A stretch of DNA of 64,000 nt from Desulfoluna sp. GTDB taxonomy: Bacteria; Desulfobacterota; Desulfobacteria; Desulfobacterales; Desulfolunaceae. A model generated the notes under the pieces. That model ran no database searches and was not told where the DNA came from. It was given only the letters and a program-made list of their open reading frames with translations. Both the position numbers and the translations under genes were made by a program. Every line of letters begins with the position of its first letter. Within the stretch, counting starts at the first letter, position 1. This document shows, piece by piece, positions 46,109 through 54,473 of this stretch. The DNA lies in contig NZ_JAQYWB010000029.1 in the NCBI RefSeq assembly GCF_030145185.1, positions 1 through 64,000 on the forward strand, in the 5' to 3' direction.

Positions 46109-46726
46109 ATGCGCTTTTCCCGAACCCGAACATTTCGAACCTTTAAGGCCGCGCTCTGGGAAGACAACCCCATCTCCCGTCAGATTCTGGGGATCTGCTC
46201 CGCCCTTGCCGTGACGGTGCAGATGAACACAGCCCTGGTGATGGCCCTGGCCCTGACGGCGGTGCTGACCTGCTCGAATTTCATTATCTCTTTGCTGCGC
46301 CATCAGATTCCCCGCAATATTCGCATGATCGTGGAGCTGACCATCATCGCCTCTCTCGTGGTGGTGACTGACGAAATCCTGAAAGCCTATCTTTATGACA
46401 TCAGCAAGCAGCTCTCGGTGTTTGTGGGGTTGATCATTACCAACTGCATCGTCATGGGCCGCGCCGAATCCTTTGCCATGGCGAACCCGCCAGGGCTTTC
46501 CATCGCTGATGGGCTTGGAAACGGCATGGGCTACGGTCTTGTCCTGGTGGGCGTCGCCTTTATCCGGGAGTTGCTCGGGGCCGGGAAGATCTTCGGGATC
46601 TCCGTCATACCGCAGGCCCTCTATGATCTTGGCTATATGGATGCCGGCCTCATGGTGCTGGCCCCGGGTGCTTTTATCGTCATCGGCCTGCTTGTCTGGA
46701 TCCAGGGCGACATGGGGGAGGAGTAG
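46109..46726 (+). CDS. nqrD: Na+-Nqr subunit D
   Basis: NqrD is a six-helix membrane subunit, 205 residues, paired with NqrE in an inverted fold around a buried iron centre. The segments [40 protein letters not shown] and [17 protein letters not shown] are all typical of the family, the last with the conserved Cys. The ATG at 46109 has GGAG 6 bases upstream and is preferred to a GTG overlapping the nqrC stop. nqrE starts 3 bases after its stop. Confidence 0.95.
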   Translation: MRFSRTRTFRTFKAALWEDNPISRQILGICSALAVTVQMNTALVMALALTAVLTCSNFIISLLRHQIPRNIRMIVELTIIASLVVVTDEILKAYLYDISKQLSVFVGLIITNCIVMGRAESFAMANPPGLSIADGLGNGMGYGLVLVGVAFIRELLGAGKIFGISVIPQALYDLGYMDAGLMVLAPGAFIVIGLLVWIQGDMGEE

Positions 46727-46729
46727 GGG

Positions 46730-47338
46730 ATGAGCGATTTATTCGGTCTGTTTTTCAATTCGGTGTTTGTGGGCAATATCCTCCTGGCCTATTTTTTGGG
46801 GATGTGTTCCTTTGTGGCGGTCTCTAAAAACCTTCGAACGGCTGTGGGGCTGGGGCTTGCCGTGGTCTTTGTGCTGACCATTACCTCCCCTGCCAACTGG
46901 TTTATCTACCATTTCCTTCTGGCGCCGGGGGCGCTTTCCTGGGCTGGACTTCCCGACGTGGATCTTAACTTTTTGAAGTACATCGCCTTTATCGCCACCA
47001 TCGCCGCCATGGTGCAGGTGGTGGAGATGATCATCGATCGTTACTCCCCGGCCCTTTATGCCAACCTGGGGGTTTTTCTCCCCCTGATCGCCGTGAACTG
47101 CGCCATCCTGGGAACCTCGCTTTTTATGGTGGAGCGGAATTACACCTTTGTGGAGTCGGTGGTGTTCGGGTTCGGCTCCGGGACCGGATGGATGCTCGCC
47201 ATCATCACCATGGCCGCCATTCGGGTCAGGATGCGGTACGCCAATGTGCCGGTGGGGCTGAGGGGGTTTGGGATCACCATGATCGTCAGCGGCCTCATGG
47301 CCATGAGTTTTATGATTTTTTCCGGGATGGGGACCTGA
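46730..47338 (+). CDS. nqrE: Na+-Nqr subunit E
   Basis: NqrE has 202 residues and six membrane helices, homologous to Rnf[21 protein letters not shown] carries a conserved Cys, and [20 protein letters not shown] the second. Together with NqrD these cysteines bind the intramembrane iron cluster. GGAGGAG 6 bases upstream of the ATG supports the start. The next gene, nqrF, begins 11 bases after the stop. RnfA is a homologue, but neighbours nqrA-D and nqrF make Nqr certain. Confidence 0.95.
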   Translation: MSDLFGLFFNSVFVGNILLAYFLGMCSFVAVSKNLRTAVGLGLAVVFVLTITSPANWFIYHFLLAPGALSWAGLPDVDLNFLKYIAFIATIAAMVQVVEMIIDRYSPALYANLGVFLPLIAVNCAILGTSLFMVERNYTFVESVVFGFGSGTGWMLAIITMAAIRVRMRYANVPVGLRGFGITMIVSGLMAMSFMIFSGMGT

Positions 47339-47349
47339 AGGAGGTGGCT

Positions 47350-48570
47350 TTGATTTATCTGGTCAGCCTGTGCGTCTTTGTTGGGATTATTTTGTTTCTG
47401 GTGGTGCTCCTCCTCATCGTGGAGCGGTTCGTTATGGTTCAGGGGGAGCGGACCATCATCATCAATGAGGACACCGGAAACCCCATTCGTGTGGAGGGCA
47501 CCCCTACCCTGCTTTCCGCCCTGCTGGGCAACGGGGTACTGCTTCCCTCCGCCTGCGGAGGCTGTGGATCCTGCGGGATGTGCAAGTGTGTGGTGGAGAA
47601 AGGCGGCGGTGAGGTTTTACCCACGGAGCTCAGCCATGTGTCGCGCAAGGAGCGTATGGCCAACGTGCGGATTGCCTGCCAGCTCAAGGTGAAAGAGGAC
47701 ATGGAGATTCACGTCCCCGACGAGATCTTCAGCATCAGCAAATACAACGGCACCGTGGTCTCCAATGACAATGTCTCCACCTTCATCAAAGAGCTGATCA
47801 TCGACCTGGATGATGGCAAGGTCATGGATTTCAAGGCCGGATCCTATGTTCAGATCGATATCCCGCCCTACGAGATCGGTTTTTCTGATTTCGACATCGC
47901 CGAAGTGTACCGGGAAGACTGGGACACCCATCACCTGTGGACCCTCTCACACAAAAACGAGGAGAACGCCTTCAGGGCCTATTCCATGGCCAATCCGCCG
48001 TCAGACGACCGGCGGGTGATGCTTAATGTGCGTATCGCCACCCCGCCCCCCCATGTCCCCGATGCCCCCCCTGGGGTGGGATCCACCTATCTCTTCAATC
48101 TTCATTCCGGTGATAAGGTGGTTTTGTCCGGTCCCTACGGGGAGTTTTTTGTTCGTGAGACCGATCGCGAGCTTTGCTTTATCGGCGGCGGTGCGGGCAT
48201 GGCCCCCATGCGCAGCCACATCTTTCATCAGCTGCACACCCTTGGCAGCCATCGAAAGATCAGTTTCTGGTACGGAGCCCGTTCCAAACGCGAGATGTTT
48301 TACGATGAAGAATACAAAAAACTCACGGACGATTATACGAACTTTTCCTACCACGTGGCCCTGTCTGTCCCCCTTCCCGAGGATGAATGGAAAGGCCATC
48401 GGGGGTTTATCCATAACGCCGTTTATGAGTACTTCCTCAAAGACCACCCCGATCCTGCTGAGATTGAATATTACCTTTGCGGTCCTCCTCTGATGATCGA
48501 CGCCGTCCTCGCCATGCTTGACAGCCTGGGTGTCGAAGAGGAGATGATCCTCTTCGATAAATTCTCCTGA
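47350..48570 (+). CDS. nqrF: Na+-Nqr subunit F, NADH-oxidising flavoprotein
   Basis: NqrF oxidises NADH and passes electrons through FAD and a [2Fe-2S] cluster. The 406-residue protein has an N-terminal membrane helix (YLVSLCVFVGIILFLVVLLL), a ferredoxin domain with ACGGCGSCGMC near residue 75 and its fourth ligand in RIACQ, an FAD domain with RAYSMANPP, and an NADH domain with GGGAGMAPMRSH and CGPPLM. The start is a TTG at 47350, 5 bases after AAGGAGG; upstream in-frame codons belong to nqrE's overlapping region and are not family-like. The length then matches standard NqrF. Confidence 0.95.
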   Translation: MIYLVSLCVFVGIILFLVVLLLIVERFVMVQGERTIIINEDTGNPIRVEGTPTLLSALLGNGVLLPSACGGCGSCGMCKCVVEKGGGEVLPTELSHVSRKERMANVRIACQLKVKEDMEIHVPDEIFSISKYNGTVVSNDNVSTFIKELIIDLDDGKVMDFKAGSYVQIDIPPYEIGFSDFDIAEVYREDWDTHHLWTLSHKNEENAFRAYSMANPPSDDRRVMLNVRIATPPPHVPDAPPGVGSTYLFNLHSGDKVVLSGPYGEFFVRETDRELCFIGGGAGMAPMRSHIFHQLHTLGSHRKISFWYGARSKREMFYDEEYKKLTDDYTNFSYHVALSVPLPEDEWKGHRGFIHNAVYEYFLKDHPDPAEIEYYLCGPPLMIDAVLAMLDSLGVEEEMILFDKFS

Positions 48571-48747
48571 AAAGATAAACAGAAAAAATCAAGGCGGTCA
48601 TCGGCCGGGGAACCACCGCGAAAGCGGGGTTGCCCTGGGGACCTTCTCTTTGGATCCTTGCGTGTTTTGTGGGGGTGTATTACATGAATCATGCAACGCA
48701 AAATTAAAAATTCCGATTGTTTTGACAGGGATTCGGGTGCGTAGGTG

Positions 48748-48769
48748 ACTCGTGAAATATCCGGGTTAG
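48748..48769 (+). repeat. Family-1 repeat end downstream of nqrF
   Basis: ACTCGTGAAATATCCGGG followed by TTAG is a perfect family-1 right end. The left end is missing; about 150 bases upstream (48598-48650) a degraded family-2 fragment (GGGGAACCACCGCGAAAGCGG) is also seen. The ModE-like gene starts 49 bases after it. Confidence 0.75.
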
Positions 48770-48817
48770 CGGCGGTCAGGCTATCGGGTGATGAGGGTAA
48801 AACGTGGAGGAGCAGGG

Positions 48818-49180
48818 ATGGCGGGACCGAAACTTAAGATCCGTTCGAAGGTGTGGCTTGAAAATGAGGCGGGGGAGGTGGTGTTCGGCCTGGGGCGCAT
48901 GAAGATTCTTGAGGCGGTTCAGCGATTGGGGTCCATTCACGCGGCGGGCAAAGAGTTGAATATCGGGTACCGTGCGATTTGGGCACGGATCAAGGCCACG
49001 GAGGATCGCCTGGGCGAGCCGCTGCTGATCAAAAAAATTGGCGGGGCCACCGGCGGAGGATCCACCCTGACCTCCCTGGCCGAAGAGCTGGTAACGGAAT
49101 ACGGGAAGGTTCAGAAAACCATCGCAGACAAGACAGACGCCCAGTTTGAAAAGCGTCTGGGGATGCATCTGGATCTTTAA
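48818..49180 (+). CDS. ModE N-terminal-type winged-helix regulator
   Basis: This 120-residue protein matches the DNA-binding domain of ModE-type regulators: KLKIRSKVWLENEAGEVVFG, then the helix-turn-helix GSIHAAGKELNIGYRAIWAR, and GGATGGGSTLT in the wing. The C-terminal molybdate-binding (TOBE) domain of full ModE is absent, so it may not sense molybdate itself. GGAGGAG 6-8 bases upstream sets the start at 48818. Its product may regulate the adjacent molybdenum or tungsten formate dehydrogenase. It is convergent with fdhA, with a terminator and a family-2 repeat between. Confidence 0.87.
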   Translation: MAGPKLKIRSKVWLENEAGEVVFGLGRMKILEAVQRLGSIHAAGKELNIGYRAIWARIKATEDRLGEPLLIKKIGGATGGGSTLTSLAEELVTEYGKVQKTIADKTDAQFEKRLGMHLDL

Positions 49181-49220
49181 ATGATCCGGGACAGGTGCCC
49201 TTGCGCCCTGCAAAAAATTG

Positions 49221-49263
49221 AAAAGCCCTTTGCACAGACTTGATGTGCAAAGGGCTTTTTTTT
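49221..49263 (+). terminator. Intrinsic terminator of the ModE-like gene
   Basis: AAAAGCCCTTTGCACA and TGTGCAAAGGGCTTTT form a perfect 16-base stem with a 7-base loop, followed by a T-run. It lies 40 bases after the stop. Confidence 0.95.
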
Positions 49264-49469
49264 GTAACTATTCAGTTCCCAAAAAAGCCTCCGGCGGCGA
49301 GGTGTGCCACCTCGAAAGCGGGTTGGCGAATGCGCATCGGGAGTCGTAACTCCAGGCTGAAATGCGTTCGCATTCGCCTTTAAAACCTGTTTGTTAAACC
49401 CGTCTTAATAAAATCAGGCAAAAGTTTAGCCCCCGGCAGGGCCGCCGGAGGCACTCTCTGAATAGTTAC
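49264..49469. repeat. Family-2 repeat copy D, complete with inverted ends
   Basis: GTAACTATTCAG (49264-49275) and CTGAATAGTTAC (49458-49469) are perfect 12-base inverted ends of a 206-base element. Inside are GCCTCCGGCGG, the GAGGTGTGCCACCTC palindrome, GAAAGCGGGTTGGCGAATGCG and its partner CGCATTCGC, and a closing GCCGCCGGAGGC. There is no open frame. It ends 6 bases from the fdhA stop codon. Confidence 0.9.
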
Positions 49470-49475
49470 TTTTTT

Positions 49476-52241
49476 TTAAATCTTTTCTACCTGCACGGCG
49501 CAGGCTTTGTATTCAGCGGTGAGGGTTTCAGGGTCGTAGGCCGGGTTGGTGAGCCAGTTGGAGTTGCCTTCCCGAAAGTGAAAGGACATCCAGATCATGC
49601 CATCGGGGATTTCCCGGGTCACCCGGGCTTTGACCTCTACGGCGCCGCGTCGAGAGGAGACCCGGACCGTCTCTTCCGGGTGGATGCCCAGGCGTCGGGC
49701 GTCTCCGGGGGAGATATCGCAGGTCTCTTCGCCCAGAAGGTCGTCTAAGCCTTCGCAGCGGCCGGTCTGGGTTCGGGCGTTGTAGTGGTAGAGGCGTCGA
49801 CCGGTGCTCAGGACAAAGGGGTACTGCGCATCGGCCACTTCGGCGGGGGGGGTCCAGGTCGTGGGGGTGAAGGCCCCTTTTCCGCGAGTGAACTGCCCCT
49901 CTTTGTGCAGGAAGACGGTGCCGGGATGGTCCGCATGGGGGCAAGGCCACTGGAGGCCGTTGGTCTCGATGCGGTTGTATGTAATGCCCTTGAAGTTGGG
50001 AGCCAGGGCTGCAATTTCATTGTCCCAGATCTCCTGGGCGCTGTTGGAGGGCCAGGTCTGGCCGAAGCGTTTGGCCAGTTCTTTGAAGATCCACCAGTTG
50101 GGTTTTGCTGCGCCAGGTGGGGTTGATGCCGTGCGCACGCGGTTGACGCGGCGTTCGCTGTTGGTGAAGGTGCCGTCATTTTCGCTCCAGGCGGCGGCGG
50201 GCAGGACCACGTGGGCAAAGGCGGTGGTTTCGTTTAAGAAGATATCCTGGGAGATGAGAAATTCTGCGGAGCTGAGCTCATGCTCGACTTTGCGGATATC
50301 GGGTTCGGTGTTGGCGAGGTTTTCTCCGAAGATCCAGAACGCTCGGACTTTTTTGTCCACGAGTCCATCCATCATCTGGGGGATCATCAGGCCCGGTGTG
50401 GCGGAGAGACCGGTCACCCCCCAGGCCGCCTCGAATTTCTGGCGGACGGACGGGTCGACCACGCTTTGATACCCATGGAAGACACCGGGCAGGGCCCCCA
50501 TATCGCAGGCTCCCTGGACGTTGTTCTGGCCGCGCAGGGGGTTGACGCCCCCGCACTCCACGCCCATGTTCCCTAAGAGCATCTGGAGGTTGGCCACGGA
50601 CATGACGTTGTTTTTGCCGCAGGTGTGTTCGGTGATGCCCAAGGTGTAGCAGAGCATGGCAGGGCGCACCGAGGCAAGCATGCGGGCGGCTTCACGAATG
50701 GCCTCTGCCTCGATGCCGCAGATGGGGGCCATGGCCTCGGGGCTGGTTTGGGCCACCTCGGCGGAGAGGGCCTCAAACCCTTCGGTGTTTTCCTGAACAA
50801 AGGTGGGATCAAAGAGCTCTTCTTCGATGATCACATGCATCAGGGCGTTTAACAGGGCGATATCGCTGCCCACCTTGAGCTGGAGGTGAAGGTCTGCATA
50901 TTTTACGAGGTTTTGTCTGCGGGGGTCGGCCACGATGAGCTTGGCCCCATTTTTGACCGCATTTTTAAGAAAAGTGGAGGCCACGGGGTGGGCCTCTGTC
51001 ATATTGGAGCCGATGATAAAGAACATCTTGGCGTGATCAAACTCACCGAAGGAGTTGGTCATGGCACCGGAACCAAAGCTTGTCGCCAGACCGGCGACGG
51101 TGGGGGCATGTCAGGTGCGGGCGCAATGGTCTATGTTGTTTGTCTTGAACACCCCCCGAAACAGTTTCTGCATTTGGTAGGAGTCTTCGTTGAGGCTTCG
51201 TGCGCAGCTGACGCCGGCAATGGCATCCGGTCCGCTCTCCGCAATGATCCCCTTTAATTTATCGGCCACCAGGTCCAGGGCCTCGTCCCAGGAGGCTTCC
51301 CTAAATTCACCATTTTCTCGAATCAGGGGGGTGGTGAGTCTCTCGTCCGAGTAGATGAAATCGTACCCGAATCGCCCTTTGACGCAGAGGCGACCCTTGT
51401 TGGGGAGCCCTTCCTCATCTCCGGTGATTTTGACAATACGTCCCTCTTTGACATGCAGGATCTGTTGGCATCCGACCCCGCAATAGGGGCAGGTGGTGCG
51501 GATGGTCTCCACATCCCAGGGCCGCCAGATGCCCTTGGACTTTTTGTCTACGAGGGCCCCGGTGGGGCAGACTTGAACGCATTCTCCGCAGAAGACACAG
51601 GCCGATTGGCCCAGGGGCAGGTCGCCCAGAGCAACGATTTTACTTTCGGATCCCCGATAGCCGTAACTGATGGCTTCGTTGACCTGCACTTCGTTACAGG
51701 CCTGGACGCAGCGTCCGCAGAGAATGCACCGGGAAAAATCCCGTATGATCATGGGATTCTTAAGCTCGGGGGGGTAGGTTGGTTTTGACCGGGGATAGGC
51801 GGTGCCGGTGGCCCCATAGGCGAGGGCGTATTCCTGCAGTTTGCAGTCTCCCCAGGAGGGGCAGAGGTGCTCGGAGTGCCCTTCGGCTTCGGCTCTTGCG
51901 TTGAAGAGCTCCCGGGCATCGGTGCCTGCGCCGGAGGTGATGCAGTCATGGTTCCCTGATGAGAGAAGAAGCTCTAACGTCATCTTTCGAGAGCTCATGA
52001 CTGTCGGGGAGTCGGTAGTGACCTCCATGCCGTTTTCAGCCGGAGTGGAGCACGATGCCAGAAGATTCCTTGCTCCCTTGACTTCCACCACACAGAGGCG
52101 GCAGGCCCCTGTGGGTGTGGTGCCTTTTAAGTGACAGAGAGTCGGAATGGCAATGCCGGCTTCTTCTGCCACCTCGAGGATGGTCTGGCCGGGTTTAAAA
52201 GGGTGAGTGGTGCCATTGATCAAAAGGGTGCCGTCAGACAT
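49476..52241 (-). CDS. fdhA: Selenocysteine formate dehydrogenase, NuoG-like N-terminus
   Basis: This molybdenum/tungsten formate dehydrogenase alpha subunit has 921 residues when the in-frame TGA at 51111-51113 is read as selenocysteine (residue 377). The residues around it, NNIDHCART-U-HAPTVAGLATSFG, match formate dehydrogenase active sites. The frame is continuous with no other stop, and a SECIS-like hairpin lies just downstream. The N-terminal 210 residues resemble NuoG: a [2Fe-2S] domain (CHLKGTTPTGACRLC), a His-Cys segment (SEHLCPSWGDC) and two ferredoxin motifs (CILCGRCVQAC, CVFCGECVQVCP). A further [4Fe-4S] site is CPYCGVGC. It has no signal, so is cytoplasmic. No NADH-binding partner is adjacent; a ModE-like gene lies downstream. 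Confidence 0.94.
51070..51113 (-). promoter_or_regulatory. SECIS element for Sec377 of fdhA
   Basis: On the minus strand the UGA is followed after 13 bases by GTCGCC-GGTCT-GGCGAC, a perfect 6-base stem with a GGUCU loop (51082-51098). The GGUCU loop matches the SelB-contacting loop of the Escherichia coli fdhF element, and the distance from UGA suits a bacterial SECIS. Confidence 0.85.
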
Positions 52242-52663
52242 GTGCGTGAACCTCCGCTGGATGATCCCCTCAGCTGCGGACCGTCCCGCTGCAAATTCGG
52301 AGAAAGGGTTCTTCGTGGACGGTTATATCTATTCGGATGTCATGGTCTAAAGCCGCACAAGGAGAGACGAATTGAGGTCGAATCCATTATGCTCTTTATG
52401 TCATAACGGTTAATCGGAATACCGCCAATTGTCAATACAATTATCCGGGTTAAGTCCCGAAATTCAGCTTGATTTACGTGGTGGGGCCAAATGGGGAGTG
52501 GCCAGGGAAACCGAAGGGGGAGGCGGGTTACCTTTCATCGTGGCTCGGAACAGGTTACGCTCACTTTAATGAGTGATATATGGGGCTCCGATGTGCTCAT
52601 GGATTGCTTGCGAGACAAAGAAAGCCCTTTGGGGTGATTGGCATTGCCCCATGGCCCTCTGGC
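52242..52663. other. Intergenic region upstream of fdhA
   Basis: No gene is supported here. A partial family-1 end, TTATCCGGGTTAAG, lies at 52441-52454. The region 52390-52445 is AT-rich and may hold the fdhA promoter. No ModE-type operator was recognised. Confidence 0.45.
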
Positions 52664-53509
52664 CTATCCGAAAACGGTCACCCCTTGCCGGGAAATTCCA
52701 GCGAGCTGTCCGTCCGGGGTCCACAGCCTTGCTTCTTCACTCACATAGCCGGCATGGGCGGTATCCACGTGGGTTTTGAATCGCCACCCATCCGCCGTGG
52801 TGAATCCTTGTCCGGTGTGAAACAGTTCGAGGTGCCAGGTGAGCGTGCTGGCCGGTGCCACGGCGGAGAGCATCGAGAGGGAAGGGGACGGCCAGGCGTC
52901 CATGAGGCTGAGGAGGTAGGCTTCGTTGGTCTCGTTTTTCTCCCCATGGCAGCTGATCCAGCCCCCGTAGGCTCCTTCGGATCTGCCTTCAAAGGGGTAG
53001 GGGCCCTCGGCCCAGTGGTAGCGGAAGTATTGGGTAAAGGCGGGGGACAGGCCTTCCATGAAGGGGAGCTCGGTGAGCTCATCAGGGGCTGGCCAGGAAG
53101 GAGCTGTGTGGCCGTTTTGGGTGATAGCTGAGGGTCGGTCGGCTCCGAAGCATCCATGGAGGGTCGCGCAGAGTTCGCCTTCGTCGGTCATCACACTGGC
53201 CTGGGCGTGGGTGACGGATTTGCCTTTCCTGAGCGGTTTCCCTTCTGCACGGATGCCGCCGGTGCCTGTGGGCCCCACAAAGGCGATGAGAAGATTTCGC
53301 AGGGGCAGATCCTTTGGAACCTGCTCCCGCATGGCGGCAAGTCCGAGCACTGCCACGAGGCCCCCGAAGGCGGTTCGGCCCTGGAGCCAGGCCTCAGGAA
53401 GGTTCAGCCGGGTTCCGGATTTATCTTTTTGGATGGCAGCGATAACGGCGTGTATATCCACGAGGGGCTCCTTGGCTGATGTTTGTGTTGTGGACAATGT
53501 TTTTACCAT
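52664..53509 (-). CDS. TesB-like acyl-CoA thioesterase
   Basis: This 281-residue protein resembles the acyl-CoA thioesterase II (TesB-like) double-hotdog family. The N-terminal hotdog has GRTAFGGLVAVLGLAAM and a GPTGTGGIRAEGKPLRKGKS strand typical of the fold, and the second hotdog has LTWHLELFHTG followed by WRFKTHVDTAHAGYVSEEARLW. Catalytic Asp and Gln positions cannot be assigned with confidence. It presumably hydrolyses acyl-CoA thioesters. It stands alone on the minus strand; a plain ATG at 53509 is used and the ribosome site is weak. Confidence 0.78.
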   Translation of the reverse strand: MVKTLSTTQTSAKEPLVDIHAVIAAIQKDKSGTRLNLPEAWLQGRTAFGGLVAVLGLAAMREQVPKDLPLRNLLIAFVGPTGTGGIRAEGKPLRKGKSVTHAQASVMTDEGELCATLHGCFGADRPSAITQNGHTAPSWPAPDELTELPFMEGLSPAFTQYFRYHWAEGPYPFEGRSEGAYGGWISCHGEKNETNEAYLLSLMDAWPSPSLSMLSAVAPASTLTWHLELFHTGQGFTTADGWRFKTHVDTAHAGYVSEEARLWTPDGQLAGISRQGVTVFG

Positions 53510-53553
53510 TAAAGGCCGACTTCTGGCAACCGTACCTCATTTTATCGGTGCGG

Positions 53554-53797
53554 TTAGCCCGAAGGGTGAGAAAAGCGATCAGAAAACTGTGAATTATATT
53601 TTGTATTTTAAAATATTAACCCGGCAACTTAATATACAAAAAGCAGGTGAAAGAGATGTCAGCTTTATCGAGGTGATAACGCTCCTCGACATTCATGCAT
53701 TTAACCGCCGGGTTAATATCTAAATTTTCACAGTAACTATCTGTAATAACATAGTATTGATTTGGCGCGATCGTCTTATTATGAACTATCCGGGTTA
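53554..53797. repeat. Family-1 repeat, expanded copy with nested palindromes
   Basis: The left end is TTAGCCCGAAGGGTGAGAAAA and the right end GAACTATCCGGGTTA. Inside, ATATTAACCCGGC (53613-53625) and GCCGGGTTAATAT (53707-53719) are a perfect 13-base inverted pair. CTGTGAA (53587-53593) and TTCACAG (53726-53732) enclose them. The extra inner pair suggests a second copy or an insertion inside a family-1 element. It is very AT-rich and lies between the thioesterase and YceI genes. Confidence 0.75.
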
Positions 53798-53839
53798 GAT
53801 CGGGTCGCAGGGTGGGGGGGGAGCCCACGGGCCAGTGGC

Positions 53840-54424
53840 CTATCTCAGGGCTTCCATGGAGAGGGTGATGTCGACCTCTTTGTCGATGACCCCCATTTCA
53901 TGAAATTTGCCGTTCCCCACCTGGAAGTCGAGGCGGTTGATGGTGAACTGGGTCGTGAAACCGGTGACGTTTTGTGACTTTTTAAAGGGGTTGGGCTTGA
54001 CCCCATGGAAGGTAAAGGGGGCAGAGATTCTTTTGGTGATGCCTCGGATGGTGAGGTCCCCTTCAATGAGGTAGCGGTTTCCCCCCTTGGTGAGGATTTT
54101 TGAGCTCTGGAAGGTCATGGTGGGGTGGGTGCCGGTGTCAAAAAATTCGGCCGAGCGCAGGTGGGTGTCCCGTTTGCGGTTGAAGGTGTCAAGGCTTTGG
54201 GTCTGAACCGTGAAACGGCAGGCGGAAAGGGAAAGGGTGTCGGTGTCTATGCTGAGGGTGGCTTCATAGTCTGAAAAATGGCCTCGGAGGGTGGCAAAGA
54301 TGTGTTTGACGTCGAAATAGAGTCCGGAGTGTTTGGTATCCAGCTTCCATGGAAGAGGGGCGGCCTGGGCGTTGGCGGTGATAAGAAGCAGGAACATGGG
54401 GATGAGAAGGTGTCTGGCTTTCAT
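53840..54424 (-). CDS. YceI-family secreted protein
   Basis: This 194-residue protein is a YceI-like lipocalin-fold protein, commonly binding polyisoprenoid-type ligands. A signal peptide (HLLIPMFLLLITANAQA) precedes PLPWKLDTKHSGLYFDVKHIF, and FSDYEATLSIDTDTLSLS and FTFHGVKPNPFKKSQ are family blocks. The start at 54424 has AGGAGGA 7 bases upstream; the longer frame upstream overlaps the next gene and is not family-like. It is the last of three genes on the minus strand with a ferric-reductase-like protein, an arrangement seen with cytochrome b561-type partners of YceI. Confidence 0.88.
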   Translation of the reverse strand: MKARHLLIPMFLLLITANAQAAPLPWKLDTKHSGLYFDVKHIFATLRGHFSDYEATLSIDTDTLSLSACRFTVQTQSLDTFNRKRDTHLRSAEFFDTGTHPTMTFQSSKILTKGGNRYLIEGDLTIRGITKRISAPFTFHGVKPNPFKKSQNVTGFTTQFTINRLDFQVGNGKFHEMGVIDKEVDITLSMEALR

Positions 54425-54473
54425 GGTGGAGTCCTCCTGAAGGGGGGTTAAAGTGGACGCATGGATGACACAG

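Noticed and set aside
49476-51113. A stop codon splitting the formate dehydrogenase into two genes (a possible pseudogene)
   Set aside because: Both halves are in one frame, the stop is TGA at the exact active-site position, and a SECIS-like hairpin follows. Selenocysteine explains it fully.
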